Shown in pieces: positions 34,478 through 46,439 of a stretch of 64,000 bases of DNA (the stretch's first letter is position 1; every line of letters begins with the position of its first letter). The translations under genes were made by a program, and so were the position numbers. The notes under the pieces were generated by a model. That model did no database searches, was not told the origin of the DNA, and saw only the letters and a program-made list of their open reading frames with translations. This stretch comes from Elymus sibiricus (Eukaryota; Streptophyta; Magnoliopsida; Poales; Poaceae): contig CM077666.1 in assembly GCA_039707655.1 (NCBI GenBank), positions 399,113,886 through 399,177,885 on the forward strand, written 5' to 3'.

Positions 34478-37400
34478 GACTGAAGAAGAGTCAGAGCAGC
34501 GCACCGAGAGAAACTAACAATCCCGCATCACGACCTAACCGAGTTAGGTGAGCCTTTTTCTGAACAGGTAATCAAAGAAATTGTGTTCTACCTTCCTTTG
34601 GTCAAAGCCCTGGGTTGAGACGGTTTCATTGGAACATTCTTCAAATCATGCTGGGAGATCATCAAAGTTGATGTGGTGGAGGCCATCCTCCACATGGTCA
34701 ATCTTCACGGGAACTATAAGAGCCTTGTCAACTCGGCAAATATCTTCCTACTCTCAAAAAGTCCGATGGCATGGGCATGACTACAGGCCAATCAGTCTCA
34801 TCCATAGCTTGTTAAAGATAATCTCAAATTTGATGGCCAATCATTTGGCTCACTGCTCCCTATCATGATATTCAAGGCCCGTGGCGCTTTTGTTCAAAAG
34901 AGATGTGCCCACGACAACTTCCTTCATACCCAGAGTTTCATTCATGAGATTCATGTCTCAAATACACCGGGCCTTTATTAAGCTCGACATGTCCAAGGCT
35001 TCTGACTCTGTCAACTGGGCCTACTTACTAGACGTGCTCACTCGCATTGGGTTCAGGCCACGTTGGAGGGATTAGGTGTTGGGGAACGTTGCATGGAAAA
35101 CAAAAAAATTTCTACGCACACGCAAGATCTATCCATGGAGATGCATAGCTACGAGAGGGGGAGTATGTCTACGTAGCCTCATAGACCGTAAGCGGAAGCG
35201 TTAGAACAACGCGGTTGATGTCGTCGAACAACTTCACGATCCAACCGACCGAGCACCGAACGTACGGCACCTCCGCGTTCAGCACACGTTCAATTCGGTG
35301 ACGTCCTCGACTTCTTGATCCAGCAAGACGGCGAGGTAGTGGATGAGTTCCGGCAGCACGACGGCGTGGTGACGGTGATGGTGATGCCATCTCCGCAGGG
35401 CTTCGCCGAAGCACTGCGAAAATATGACCGAGGGACGGAACTGTGGAGGGGGGCGCCGCACACGGCTAAGACAATGTTGTGTCCTTTGGGGCGCCCCCTC
35501 TCCTCTATTTATATATGTGTAGGGGCTTGGTGTAGAAGGAATAATGCCACGTGAACAGTAACCGTGAATAGTACACACGTGTACTTGGACTCCAAAGTCC
35601 AATCCTATTCCTACTAGGACTCTCCCTTTTTTCCTTCCCTAGCAGCGTGGGCTTTTGAGGACTTGGTGCGCCTGGCCCAATAAGGCCAGGGCGCCTCCCC
35701 TTAGCCCATGCCAGCCCTTTGGGACGTGGTGGACCCACTTGTGGACTTCCGGACCCCTCCGGAATCCTCCGGAACCTTCTGGAAGCTTCCCGGTACAATA
35801 CCGAAAAAACTGCACCTTTTTCGGAACCCAAAATATGACTTCCCATATATAAATATTTACCTCTCGACCATTCCGAGACTCCTCGTGACGTCCGGTATCT
35901 CATCCGGGACTCCGAACAATATTCGGTTACCAATTCACATAAGTCATATAACACTATATCGTCAACGAACGTTAAGCGTGCGGACCCTACGGGTTCGGGA
36001 ATGATGTAGACATGACTGAGACGCCTCTCCGGTCAATAACCAATAGCGGAACCTGGATGCTCATATTGGTTCCTACATATTCCACAAAGATCTTATCGGT
36101 CGAACCGCAATGACAACATACGTAATTCCCTTTGTCCGTCGGTATGTTACTTGCCCGAGATTCGATCGTCGGTATCTCCATACCTAGTTCAATCTCGTTA
36201 CCGGCAAGTCTCTTTACTCGTTCCGTAATACATCATCCCGTAACTAACTCCTTAGTCACTTTGCTTGCAAGCTTCTTATGATGTGCATTACCGAGAGGGC
36301 CCAGAGATACCTCTCCGAAACACGGAGTGACAAATCCCAGTCTCGATCCATGCCAACTCAACGGACACCTTCGGAGATACCTGTAGAGCATCTTTATGAT
36401 CACCCAGTTACGTTGTGACGTTTGATAGCACACAAGGTATTCCTCCGATATCCGGGAGTTGCATGATCTCATGGTCTAAGGAACATGTATTTGACATTCA
36501 AGAAAACAGTAGCAATAAACAGAACGATCATATGCTAAGCTAACGGATGGGTCTTGTCCATCACATCATTCTCCTAATGATGTGATCCCGTTATCAAATG
36601 ACAACTCATGTCTATGGTTAGGAAACCTTAACCATCTTTGATCAACGAGCTAGTCTAGTAGAGGCTCACTAGGGACACGGTATTTGTTTATGTATTCACA
36701 CATGTATTTAAGTTTCCGGTCAATACAATTCTAGCATGAATAATAAACCTTTATCATGAACAAGGAAATATAAAATAATAACAACTTTATTATTGCCTCT
36801 AGGGCATATTTCCATCATTAGGTTTGCATGTCCTTGGCATTCTCTACTTCACATGTCCTACTCAACGGTAGCCCTGGGCCCTGGCTTACCCTTTGAAAAC
36901 CGTCACGACCTTCACCAGGGAGACCCACTATCGCCTATGCTCTTCTTCCTTGCCATAGATTCACTACAGAAAATATCCTAAAAGTGACAATTGGCATTGG
37001 GATCCTCAAGCGGATCCGTGCTTGCGTAGCGCGATGCAGAATCTCTCTCTTTGCTGATGATGTTGGCAACTTTGCGAATCCGTACACTGAAGAAATAAGG
37101 GCGCTCTCCAGCATCTTGTCCTGCTTCGGCTAGACTTCAGGGCTTGTCTCTAACCTAGCCAAAATAGAGATCTTTCAGATTTGGTGTTAGGCCGCTGATC
37201 TTCAAGGCATCCTCGAGGTGTTCCTTGCATACATTGCACATTCCCCAACACCTATCTTGGCCTGCAGCCACACACCAGGAAGGTTAAGAAAGTGAACCTC
37301 CAGGCCCTCATCAACAAGGCTAGAGGGTGTTTACCCGGTTGGAAGGGAAAAAAAATTCTTGACCCAATTTGCATAGTTGTGCTAGTAAAATCTATCCTCA

Positions 37401-37787
37401 CGATAACGGCCACTTACAACGTTTCGGTCATTCTACTGCCAAATTGGGCACGTGCCATGTTAGTGAAGATTTCTAGGGGTTCATTTGTTACCCCAAGTAC
37501 ATCGAGCAAGCAAATGGTGGTCACTCTCCGGTCAAGTGGAAGATGGATTGCCACCCAATTTCATGGGGGCATTGGTATATTGCCGACTTGGAATGATTCA
37601 TCCGTCCTCTATGCCTGCGATGGCCTTGGTTCCAGTAGACTAACCCCGACCAACTATGGGCTGACTCAAATCTCCCCTACTGCAGGGCGGATATGGACCA
37701 CTTTTGAGCACCAACAATGGTAATCATGAGTGATGGCGCAAATACGACTTTCTAGAATGACAACTAGTCTATCAAGGGTATCCTATC
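34478..37787 (+). pseudogene. LINE (L1-type) reverse-transcriptase fragment, split by a solo LTR
   Basis: Coding sequence on the plus strand, in several frames with many stops. 34530-35076 reads as the start of the RT domain (EPFSEQVIKEI, DGFIGTFFKSCWEIIKVDV). The LTR at 35077-36817 interrupts it. 36823-37787 continues with HQGDPLSPMLFFLAID, FADDVGNFANP (the RT active-site FADD) and RKVKKVNLQALINKA, then GGIGILPTWND. Further pieces of the same element lie at 40851-41030 and 44021-44400. The 5' end is cut by the solo LTR ending at 34472. It is long dead. Confidence 0.8.
35077..36817 (-). mobile_element. Solo LTR, Copia BARE/WIS/Angela-type, reverse strand
   Basis: On the minus strand it starts TGATGGAAATATGCCCTAGA and ends ACGTTCCCCAACA, and is 1741 bp long. 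The target duplication is ttagg (35072-35076 and 36818-36822). It is related to the LTRs at 19887 and 26891 but clearly diverged. A TATA-like stretch (complement of ctatttatatatg, near 35504-35518) is visible. It splits the LINE open frame exactly, and the LINE resumes after the duplication. Confidence 0.93.
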
Positions 37788-38086
37788 ATTCTTATTAAGG
37801 GTGCAACCGGGTCAAGTTCATATGAATAATGCTCATATCATATCCTATTACGGATTTATTTTCCGATTTGTAAACGGTACAGGTGTGGTACGAATGCATA
37901 TTCGAATACCGGATTGTGTTGGATTCTGACATGGTATGGCAACAGAACATCGGAAACGGTCATACACCACATGCATATACATGAAATGTATACACGCTTT
38001 AAATAAATTTTACAGAAACTATGTGCAAGTACTAATACTTATACATTTTAAGCACACATAAAGTACTAGAAGGTACTAAAATAAGC

Positions 38087-38966
38087 CAAGATCGTAAATA
38101 AACTCCATCTCGTTTCTTCTCCTCCTTTCTGTACTGTTCGAGAGAGGCGACAGAGGAGGCAACTCGGGCCCGGCCCGATCCCGGATCTTCGCCGCCGGCG
38201 ACGCCGGTCGGAGAGGAGATGTGGGAGGAGCTCGGAGCGCCGTTGTAGATAGTAGCTGTAGCCTAGCTGTTTCCTTAGTGGAGTTTGGCCTAGTGCCGGA
38301 GTTTGGCGTCATGCCGATGGGGACCTTGCCGCCGGCGTGCCCGAGCCGTGTCCGGTGGTTTCCGGAGGGGCTCCTGATGGTAGTGGTGATTGGTTCGCTG
38401 CTACTGGTCGGAATCAAGCCGGAGTCCTCGGAAATAAGCTCGATGACCTCCCTGGTGTGCAGGAATCCCAGATGCTCGCCTTCGTCGACAACAGTCACCA
38501 TGGTGGTGGTCAAGCCGACGGAGAAAGGCTTGAAGTTGGTTCTTGCGATCGGTTCCAGAGTGCATCATCGACGGTGTTTGAGTTTCGGCGCTCCCGGAGG
38601 GCAGCCGGTTTGCAGCGCCGCCACACCTTCGAATCCTATGGCCGAAGGGCAGCCAACCCTCTTCTTCCCAGCCTTGATGCTCTATGGGAGGCAGTATTGC
38701 TCCGGTTCGGTGTCCACAACATGCTGCGGTGGAGAGCTCGGCGGGCCAAGTGGTGCCGTCCCCGGCGCCGGCGAGTTTAGAGCCGCTCGAGAGCAATTTG
38801 GACCTGATTACGTTCCTCTTCAGATCTTTGGGGTCCTTTCTGCATATTTCAGGGACTACTATGTAATTTTGAGTTTGTTGTGTGTCCTTTTGGTTGTACT
38901 GCATTGCAATATCCAATAAAGTTTGGGGTCCTTTGGGACCCTACCCTGGTTCAAAAAAAAAGCCAA
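38087..38966 (+). mobile_element. Candidate polyadenylated retroposon of unknown origin
   Basis: GC-rich sequence ends in a polyadenylation-like signal (ccaataaagtttgggg) and an A run at 38953-38961. Possible 7-bp duplications aagccaa lie on each side (38083-38089 and 38960-38966). A 232-codon open frame (38221-38919) and overlapping frames on both strands exist, but the composition alone could explain them and no known domain is seen. It could be a 5'-truncated LINE or a retroposed transcript. Confidence 0.45.
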
Positions 38967-39118
38967 ACAAATCACTAACAAGCACATCTCTCGCCTCATA
39001 AGCAAAGATAGCATTCATATATTGCAAGTCAATAATGAAAACATTGCCAATAAATTGGATATTCATATTTAAAATGTCAAATTATCCGCTAGAAAAATGT
39101 GATTATCAAATGACTCCT

Positions 39119-40695
39119 TGAAAGCACATTTGCTCCCTTGGTGGTTTTGGTAATTCATAACAACATATATCTCATTGAACTAACATCCATTCAAGTGAAA
39201 GTTTTCAGAAAGTTCAATGATTGGCATGGCATGGACTAGAGATGTGGACCCCTCAAAATGCTAAAGACATGGATTGGCAAAAGCTCAAGACTCTACATTT
39301 TTGGTTTAGTGATCCAAGATCACATTGAGTCCATAGGAAAGCCAATACTATTAAAAGGGGATGAGGTGTTGCTTAATGGTCTTTTTGCTCAAGTGCTTAG
39401 TGACATTGCTCCAAAATCCTCAACCACTTTCTCCATCCAAATATGTCCAAAACCTACATTCCAACTCGGCCCCACCGAAATTTCCTATCCGGAGCCACCG
39501 AGTTCATCTAGAGTTAGCCACTGCCAAAACCCTAACAAATCGGATCCACCGATATGGATCTCGGTCCCACCGAGATAGCCTTGCCAACTCTCTGTAATCG
39601 GTTGCAATCACTTTGGTCCCACCGAGTTTTGCAAATCGGTCTCACCGAGATGGCTTGCCAACTCTCTGTTGCCTTATTGCTTCACTTCGGTCCTACCGAG
39701 TTCATGCAATCGGTGCCACCGAGACAAGGTTTGCCCTAACCATTGCACATCGGTCCATCCGAGTTGTTCCAGTCGGTCCCACCGAGATTCCTAACGTTCA
39801 TATCTTTTACACTGTTCGGTGCCACCGAGATTTCTGATCGGTGCCATCGAGTTGGGTCAAAAGTGTGTAACGGTTGGATTTTGTGTGGAGGCTATATATA
39901 CCCCTCCACCACTTCTTACTCAGTAAGGAGAGCCATCAGAACGTGCCTACACTCCCACCATACATTTTCTGAGAGAGAACCACCTACTCATGTGTTGAGA
40001 TCAAGACATTCCAATCCAACCATTTGAACCTTGATTTCTAGCCTTTCCCAAGTTGCTTTCCACTCAAATCCTTCTTCCACCATAGCCAAATCTGTGAGGA
40101 GTTGTTTGAGTATTGGGGAGACTATCATTTGAAGCACAAGAGCAAGGAGTTCATCAACAACACACCATCTATTACCTTTTGGAGAGTGGTGTCTCCTAGA
40201 TTGGTTAGGTGTCACTTGGGAGCCTCCGACATGATGTGGAGTTGAACCAAGGAGTTTGTAAGGGCAAGGAGATCGCCTACTTCGTGAAGATCTACCCCGA
40301 GTGAGGCTAGTCCTTCGTGGACGTAAGCCATGGTGGGATAGACAAGGTTGCTTCTTCGTGGACCCTTTGTGGGTGGAGCCCTCCGTGGACTCGCGCAGCC
40401 GTTACCCTCCGTGGATTGAAGTCTCCATCAACGTGGACGTACGATAGCACCACCTATCGGAACCACGCCAAAAACCACCGTGTCTTCATTGCGTTTGAAA
40501 TCTCCGATCCCCTTCTTTACTTACAAATGCAATTGTTTACTTTCCGCTACTACACTCTTAGAATTGCATGTGTAGGGTGATGCTTGACTTGTATACTTGC
40601 TAAAATCTGCCTACAACTAAAATTGGGAAAATGTTAGGTTTCTATTTGGTCAAGTAGTCTAATCACGCCCCTCTAGACATACTTTCGATCCTACA
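39119..40695 (+). mobile_element. Solo LTR (Gypsy-like) with an array of TCGGTCCCACCGAG palindromes
   Basis: A 1577-bp LTR starting TGAAAGCACATTTGCTCCCT and ending CGATCCTACA, with a perfect duplication ctcct (39114-39118 and 40696-40700). Between 39466 and 39851 there are about ten imperfect copies of the 14-bp palindrome TCGGTSCCACCGAG spaced 20-50 bp apart. They are followed by a TATA box (tatatata, 39893-39900). No internal region remains. Confidence 0.9.
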
Positions 40696-40850
40696 CTCCT
40701 ATACTAGTAATACCATATCCTATCAATCGTACTCGGATTCAGATTGGATTGTGTTTGGATGTCAAACTCTCTTACCATGTCATACAAAACTAAATTCGGA
40801 AACAAATTCGGTCGGAAATTATCCTAACCACATTCACCCTTAGTTTTTAT

Positions 40851-41030
40851 ACCCCCGAGCTTTATAATAAAGCAACTAGGAAGAATACGAGTGTGAAGAA
40901 GGAGCTCAAAAACGATAACTGGATCAAGGCAGTCGCCATGCTATCTACCCCACTCGGCTCATCAAATTTGTTAGCCTATGGTTCGTGCTTAATATGATCA
41001 AACTCTCCCTCAAAATGTAGGACGCCATTC
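40851..41030 (+). pseudogene. LINE fragment between two hAT insertions
   Basis: Short piece of the same LINE as 34478-37787. Frames show RKNT, NDNWIKAVAMLSTPLGSS and DAIRWE, in the region before the RT zinc-binding domain. The frame continues directly at 44021 (WTCNGDYSSRS) once the hAT pair is removed. Confidence 0.7.
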
Positions 41031-41038
41031 GCTGGGAG

Positions 41039-43708
41039 TAAGGATGGCAACGGGTAGGGTGTGGTGCGGGTACAATAATTCCTTACCCATACCCATGTTT
41101 CTCATCGGCGTAAAATCTTACTTATACCCTACCCATCGAGTAAATATCCATGCCCATGCCCATACCCTATGGGTTTCCATGCCCGATGGGTACTCAATGA
41201 GCAAGTAAACACAACATCAAAGGGTGGTGGCGCAACTGCTATTTCCATGAGTGGTGGAGGTGCCAGCCACCGAGAGGTTTCTATGATTGAGGAATTGGTT
41301 ATTGGGAGGAGGACGAGGGTGACATAGAGAGCTTACATATAAATACTCAGTAGCTTAGGGTTTATAACACATGTGACCCACCAGTATTAAATGATTGAGA
41401 TATCAATTCTTCTACATCCTTGGGTTACAAATCCAGCCGGGTCACATATAATACCTGGTTATTTGATTGACCGGGTTTTGGGGTTATTCAACATGTGCTT
41501 TATAGAAGACTACACCACTTATGGATTTTTTCACACATATTTGCCGGGTTGCACTGCAACCACGGCCAAGGATTTCTTTCATCGTAAAAGGATCATCAGT
41601 GTTTGATGGCACATCGGACTATGGAGTTTCAGCTCAAAAACTATTACAAGCCATGATTGGGCTATTTTTCTATCAAGTTTTTCAAAGCAAATTCAAACTT
41701 GCAGAGTGGCTGATGATTGAGACCCGGCAGCTGGATCTGCCGGTTAACATTGGCAGGCAACCCGGTTCTTGATTGCTATATTGTTCAAACCTCTGCTACA
41801 ATGAGTGTGAAGTCTCATGTCACTGCAAGCATGCAACACGGCACTTGGGGGCTAATGCATTGTCATTTTTAAAGTATTTTCATTGAAGACCCGGCTCACT
41901 ATTAATAGTGACCCGGCCCTTGGGGGCTACAGTCATGGACTACAGATAGTTCAAGTTCCAGATTGATGAGAATAGCTAAACCAGGACTTGGGGGCTACAT
42001 TATTTGCAGCTATACATCAACAAACATCAAAAGCTAAGCTCAAGTCCCAGGTTGCTGCAGGCAAGACAACCCGGCACTTGGGGGCTACATCGTTCAGTTG
42101 TTTAAACAGATCATAAGGTCCAAATTGAAGACCCGGCCCATCACATACTGATGAGCCGGCCCTTGGGGGCTACACATGTGAAATGCAAAACATTCAGTTT
42201 ATGACTGGTGACTCAGATGAACAACCTGGATTTTCTCAAAATTGCAACATTCGCAAGTCTTAAGCTATCACTACGTTTCTACTCTTAAGACTTGGGGGCT
42301 ACAGGTAATATGGATATAAGGGAGGAACACCTTCAAGTTCTCAGTTTTGAGTAAACCGGGTCTCATATTGTTGGTGGAGAAATTTGCAAAGTTTATCTCC
42401 CCTAAGCTATTCCTAGAAAGGCCCGGAAAGCCGGCTCAACGTCATATGGTTTTCTTATTCCCAAAAAATTTCATGAAGCCAAAGCATTGGAGGCCGACTC
42501 AATGGCAGCTGGGTGTTTTATTTCCTAATATTTTTCTTCAAGGAACCCACGTCAGCAAGTTGATTCTGAAGCAGGCTTGTTAATATGACAAAGGAAAATC
42601 TGGATTTTTCAGGAGCCGGTTCATTGGATAAGCCGGCCATTTGATATATACACTGGAAATATTTGTTATGAGGTCATATACACGTGTGAAAGCAGTTGAG
42701 ATGTCATGTTATGAAGCAACAAAATCGCTAAAGTATGGAAGAACCATAAGACCCGGCAAACATTTTTACCCGGTCAGGTGATTTGGCAGAAAAAAATGAC
42801 AAGGACGAGAAATACAGAAACAGGTGCCGGCTCAGGAAAAATCCAGACCCGGAGAATCACCCTTCACATATTTTCCCTATTCTTATTTTCAGGATGGAGT
42901 TTACCATGGATAAATCCAAGCTAAACTAGGGGCTAATGTTGGGGATATTCCCCACGGTTAGAACCCGGCTAAAGGTTTGACCCGGCCTAGAGCTTGAAGG
43001 CTCTATGGGTCGCCCCGTTTTCCGGGTTAAGACAAGATGACGAGGAGGAATCCAGAGCCCAGGGACGAGACCCGGCAGGAGGCCGGCTTGACAGGAGCCC
43101 AATGGGCTGGCTCGCAGAGAAGGCCCGGAGAGATGACCCGGCCTGGGAGACCCGGCCCGGAGAGAAGACCCAGCCTGGGTAGATCAGTTCGGGAGAAAAG
43201 ACCCGGACTAGGATTCGACTTGTTGTAGTCCTACTAGGACTCTACAGGTAAGCCGGCCCCTTCAACTTATATAAGGAGGGGCAAGGCACCCCAAGAGAGG
43301 AAGGGAAAGATAGACAGATAAATTAGTAGCTCTCGAGATAGAGGTAGGGAAACAACACCCTTGTAATCGAGATCATCATCAATAGCAATCAAGCAGGATG
43401 TAGGCTTTTACCTCCACCGTGAGGGGCCGAACCTGGGTAAAACTCGCGTCTCTCGATTCCGACCAACCCCTTCAAGCTTCCACCTAGTTGCGATGGCCTC
43501 ACCACTAAGTCCTTTCACGAGGACATCTGCCGTAACAAAACCACGACATGTAGGGTCTGGGCGTACCCATGGGCACAAACATCATACCCATCTCCTATCC
43601 AAGACTAGTTGGGTAGGGTTTGGGCACTGCCCATGGGCATGAAAATGTGCCCATACCCTACCCATGCAGGTCGGGTACCCATGCCCATGGGTAAAAATGT
43701 CATTCTTA
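41039..43708. mobile_element. hAT-like element 1 with a truncated LTR retrotransposon inside
   Basis: Starts taaggatggcaacgggtagg and ends in a related inverted end (tgtcattctta). It is flanked by gctgggag at 41031-41038 and 43709-43716. Subterminal regions are rich in CCCATGGGCAT and GGGTAGGGT motifs on both sides (41060-41200 and 43560-43700), as in many grass hAT elements. The middle is foreign: the 3' part of a retrotransposon and its LTR. No transposase was seen. Confidence 0.8.
41360..43548 (+). mobile_element. 3' portion of an LTR retrotransposon (internal end plus 3' LTR)
   Basis: The LTR at 42937-43548 (612 bp) starts TGTTGGGGATATTCCCC and ends CCACGACA, preceded by the purine-rich actaggggctaa. 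The preceding 1.5 kb is non-coding and contains six copies of cttgggggcta (41845-42305) between ACCCGGC motifs. There is no 5' LTR, and the left boundary is not defined. The LTR itself contains many acccggc units at 43060-43205. Confidence 0.6.
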
Positions 43709-43716
43709 GCTGGGAG

Positions 43717-44012
43717 TACACCTGGGCATGGGCAGCCCGGCCCGGCCGGCCCGAAAAAGCCTGACACGACCTGGCCCGACCTTGTCCACGGGTCGGGCCT
43801 GGGCCTGAGATCGAGGCCCGACAGCCGGGCCGTACCGGGCTTGGGCCTGGCATATTGGTGATTTAGGAAAGGGCCCGGCCCGACGGGCTTTTCCACTGAT
43901 GGGTCGGGCGTGGGCCTGATATCTAGGCCCGACGGCCGGGCGGGGCCGGGCCCGGGCCTATGTTTTTTGCAGCGGGCTTTGTTAGGCCCGGCCCGACATA
44001 TGGCCAGGTATA
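43717..44012. mobile_element. hAT-like element 2, 296 bp
   Basis: Starts tacacctgggcatgggcagc and ends atatggccaggtata (inverted ACCTGG.CAT ends), with an interior dominated by gcccggcccgac units. It is flanked by gctgggag at 43709-43716 and 44013-44020. The left copy is shared with hAT-like element 1. Confidence 0.8.
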
Positions 44013-44020
44013 GCTGGGAG

Positions 44021-44400
44021 TGGACTTGCAATGGGGATTATTCCTCTCGATCGGTTGACCTACACCATGTAGTTTGTTGGGTCCTTTAGCCAGCACAGTG
44101 CGGGACCTTGTGTGCAACTGGATTGCTAGGACATATTCCGCCTTCCTGGCACCAAACCGCACCTCAGTTAATGAGTGGTGAGGATACGCTCATGGGACTA
44201 CTAAAAGAGAAGTGACGCCAGCAGAGTGGCCACCTAATATACACTATTTGACACATATGGAAGGAGTGCAACAGACGAATTTTCACTAATAGGCGTCTCA
44301 CGTACTCGAGTCCGCATCCTGCTTTTGAGGACATACGGGAGGCCCATGCATGGGGCCCAATTTGGGGGAGAGTAGTCCTCTTTTCTTATGGTTTTCACAT
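44021..44400 (+). pseudogene. LINE C-terminal fragment
   Basis: Continues the LINE after the hAT pair: WTCNGDYSSRS at the start, and near 44250 HMEGVQQTNFH or, in another frame, HIWKECNRRIFTNRRLTYSS, which resembles the end of plant LINE ORF2. Several stops are present. No poly-A tail could be identified before 44421. Confidence 0.6.
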
Positions 44401-44430
44401 GTTCCATCCAATAACATGCCCCCTTTGTAG

Positions 44431-46429
44431 CGCAAAGTCACTTTTACCGGTTCCGGCTCCTACCGGTGGTCTTGCCACCAATTAGGTGATGCCATGTGTA
44501 AAGTTGTGGGCCATATGGATGTGTATATGAATGTATTTGATGCAAAGCATCTTTTGTATTTCTGAATGTAGTCAGACCAATGTCAGGGTACTGTTGTACT
44601 TTTTCAACAGGGTGGTACTCATGCATGCATCAGCGTCTCTACTCTCTCTCCCCAACGAGTCCATGCATTTTATCTTTGTTTCAAATTTTAGATGGCCAAT
44701 ATTTTCAGCAGTAATGTTCTATTATCGAATTTTTTTATATACTCAAATTCCTGAACATATGATCTTTAGAACAAGACCAATCTTGAATACGTTTAAACTA
44801 GTTTAATTTTGCTATTTCAATCATATTAAAATTTTAATTTCACTCATTTGAAATGATTGAAATCAGTTATTGAAATGATTGAAATCACTTTTCTGATAAA
44901 ACAATTCATGCAAATGAAATCTTTTTCAGTGTGAAATATGTGAAACTTGTTATTTCAAAAATGAAATAATAGTTATTTAAAAGAGGTGAAGCTGATTATC
45001 TCAATTTTATTTTTTAAATGAGTGAAATATTGTTTGAAACTACTGAATTGTTTTTTGAAATATTATTTTTTTTCAAATAAGTGAAATCAGTTCTCTACAA
45101 TAAGTGAAACAGATATTTTATAACGAGGTTCACGTATTACACTCGCTTGATAAGTGCGACATCCGCCGTTTCACGAGCGAAATAAGTGAAATCTTTTTTT
45201 GATACACATGACACATATTTCGGTGTGATATACATGGACCTTGTTATTTATAAGGGAAAACTGTTTATGAAGCGAGTGAAATTGTTTTTCCAATTGATAA
45301 TTTTTTGAATTGTGTGGAATATGTTTTTTGAAATAATTGAAATCAGTTCTTTGCATCGAGTGAAATCAATTTTGAAATATGTTTTCTCAACGGAGTGAAA
45401 TATGTTTTCATAACTGAGTGAAATTATTTTCTTCATATGAGTGAAATATGTTTCTTCAGATGAGTGAAATTGGTTTCTTGAACATAAAGAAATAACTTTT
45501 TTTTAATCATTGAAATCAGCTTTCTGAAAAGAGTGAAACTAGTATTTTGAAACAACTAAAATATGTGTTTTCTAATGTGTGAAAATATTTTCTCTCAACT
45601 GAGTGAAATATGTTTCTCAACTGAGTGAAATTATTTTTGTGAAATGAGTGACATCACTTTCTTCCTATGAGTGAAAGAAGCTATATTTGAAATAGGTGAA
45701 ATGCGTAAAAAATAATAATGGAGTGAAACAAGTTTTTGAAATTGAAATTTGAATTTTTTGAAGCTCCTTATTTTGTGAAACTCCTTATTTCATTTTTAGT
45801 TATTTTTCACATTTTGAATGGGCCTGAATCCATTTTTCAAAATGAGTGAAATATGTTCTCTCAAACGAGTGAAATATGTGTTTTAAAATAAGCAAAACCA
45901 ATGTTTACAAATGAGTGAAATTAGGTTTTTAAAATGAGTGAAATTATTATTTTGAAATTTGTGAAACAGGAGGAAACACTTTTATGAAATAGCGAAACAA
46001 TCTTATGTTTTATGAAAGTGATTCCAAAAATAATTGAAATACATAAAATAAAAAGTAGTTCAAATATATCCAAGATTGATCTTGTTCTAAAGGTCTTGTC
46101 AACGTGATTTCAAATATATAAAAAGTTTCAAAAATAGATATTTGATTTAAATTATATCAATCATTCAAAATATATGGATGAAATAAAACGCATGTCATTT
46201 ATGTGGGGAGAGAGAATCATGCATGCCGGTCTCTCCATTCCAACTCTCTCTATCTCTCTCTCTTGACAAAGCTGCATGGCATGCATGTATTTGGTCAGAT
46301 GTGTCAGTTGTATCCAGCTAGTATAAGAGTTGTGATTTATACTCTGACATAACGCACGAATCTTGATGATTTGCATGGATGGTTGATCTCCAACCGGTAC
46401 ATACCGGTTCCGGTAAATTTACCTATTCG
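44431..46429. mobile_element. Mutator-like non-autonomous element with GTGAAAT repeats
   Basis: A 1999-bp AT-rich element flanked by the 10-bp direct repeat ccctttgtag (44421-44430 and 46430-46439; Mutator elements duplicate 9 bp). Inverted ends are imperfect: ttttaccggttccgg on the left and ccggttccggtaaat on the right, each followed by a second ACCGGT. The interior (about 44820-46010) is an irregular tandem array of gagtgaaatatgttttt-type units. There is no coding sequence. Confidence 0.65.
44820..46010. repeat. Irregular tandem array of GAGTGAAAT/GTGAAAT units
   Basis: Roughly fifty GTGAAAT, TTGAAAT or related words occur at 15-35 bp spacing on the plus strand, usually followed by a T run. 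The copies are diverged and show no fixed period. The array fills most of the Mutator-like element. Confidence 0.75.
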
Positions 46430-46439
46430 CCCTTTGTAG

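Larger units (their letters stand above)
37796..40842. mobile_element. hAT-like element inserted in the LINE
   Basis: Ends taagggtgcaaccgg and acattcaccctta share the 8-bp inverted terminus TAAGGGTG. The 8-bp flanks are attcttat (37788-37795) and gtttttat (40843-40850), six of eight matching, as expected of an aged hAT target duplication. Removing it rejoins LINE coding sequence (ending GANTTF, resuming near KNDNWIKAV). It has been invaded by a polyadenylated retroposon and a solo LTR. No transposase is present. Confidence 0.65.

Noticed and set aside
38221..38919. 232-codon open frame as a real gene
   Set aside because: Overlapping long frames exist on both strands, no domain is recognisable and the segment ends in a poly-A run with possible target duplications. 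I kept it only as a retroposon.
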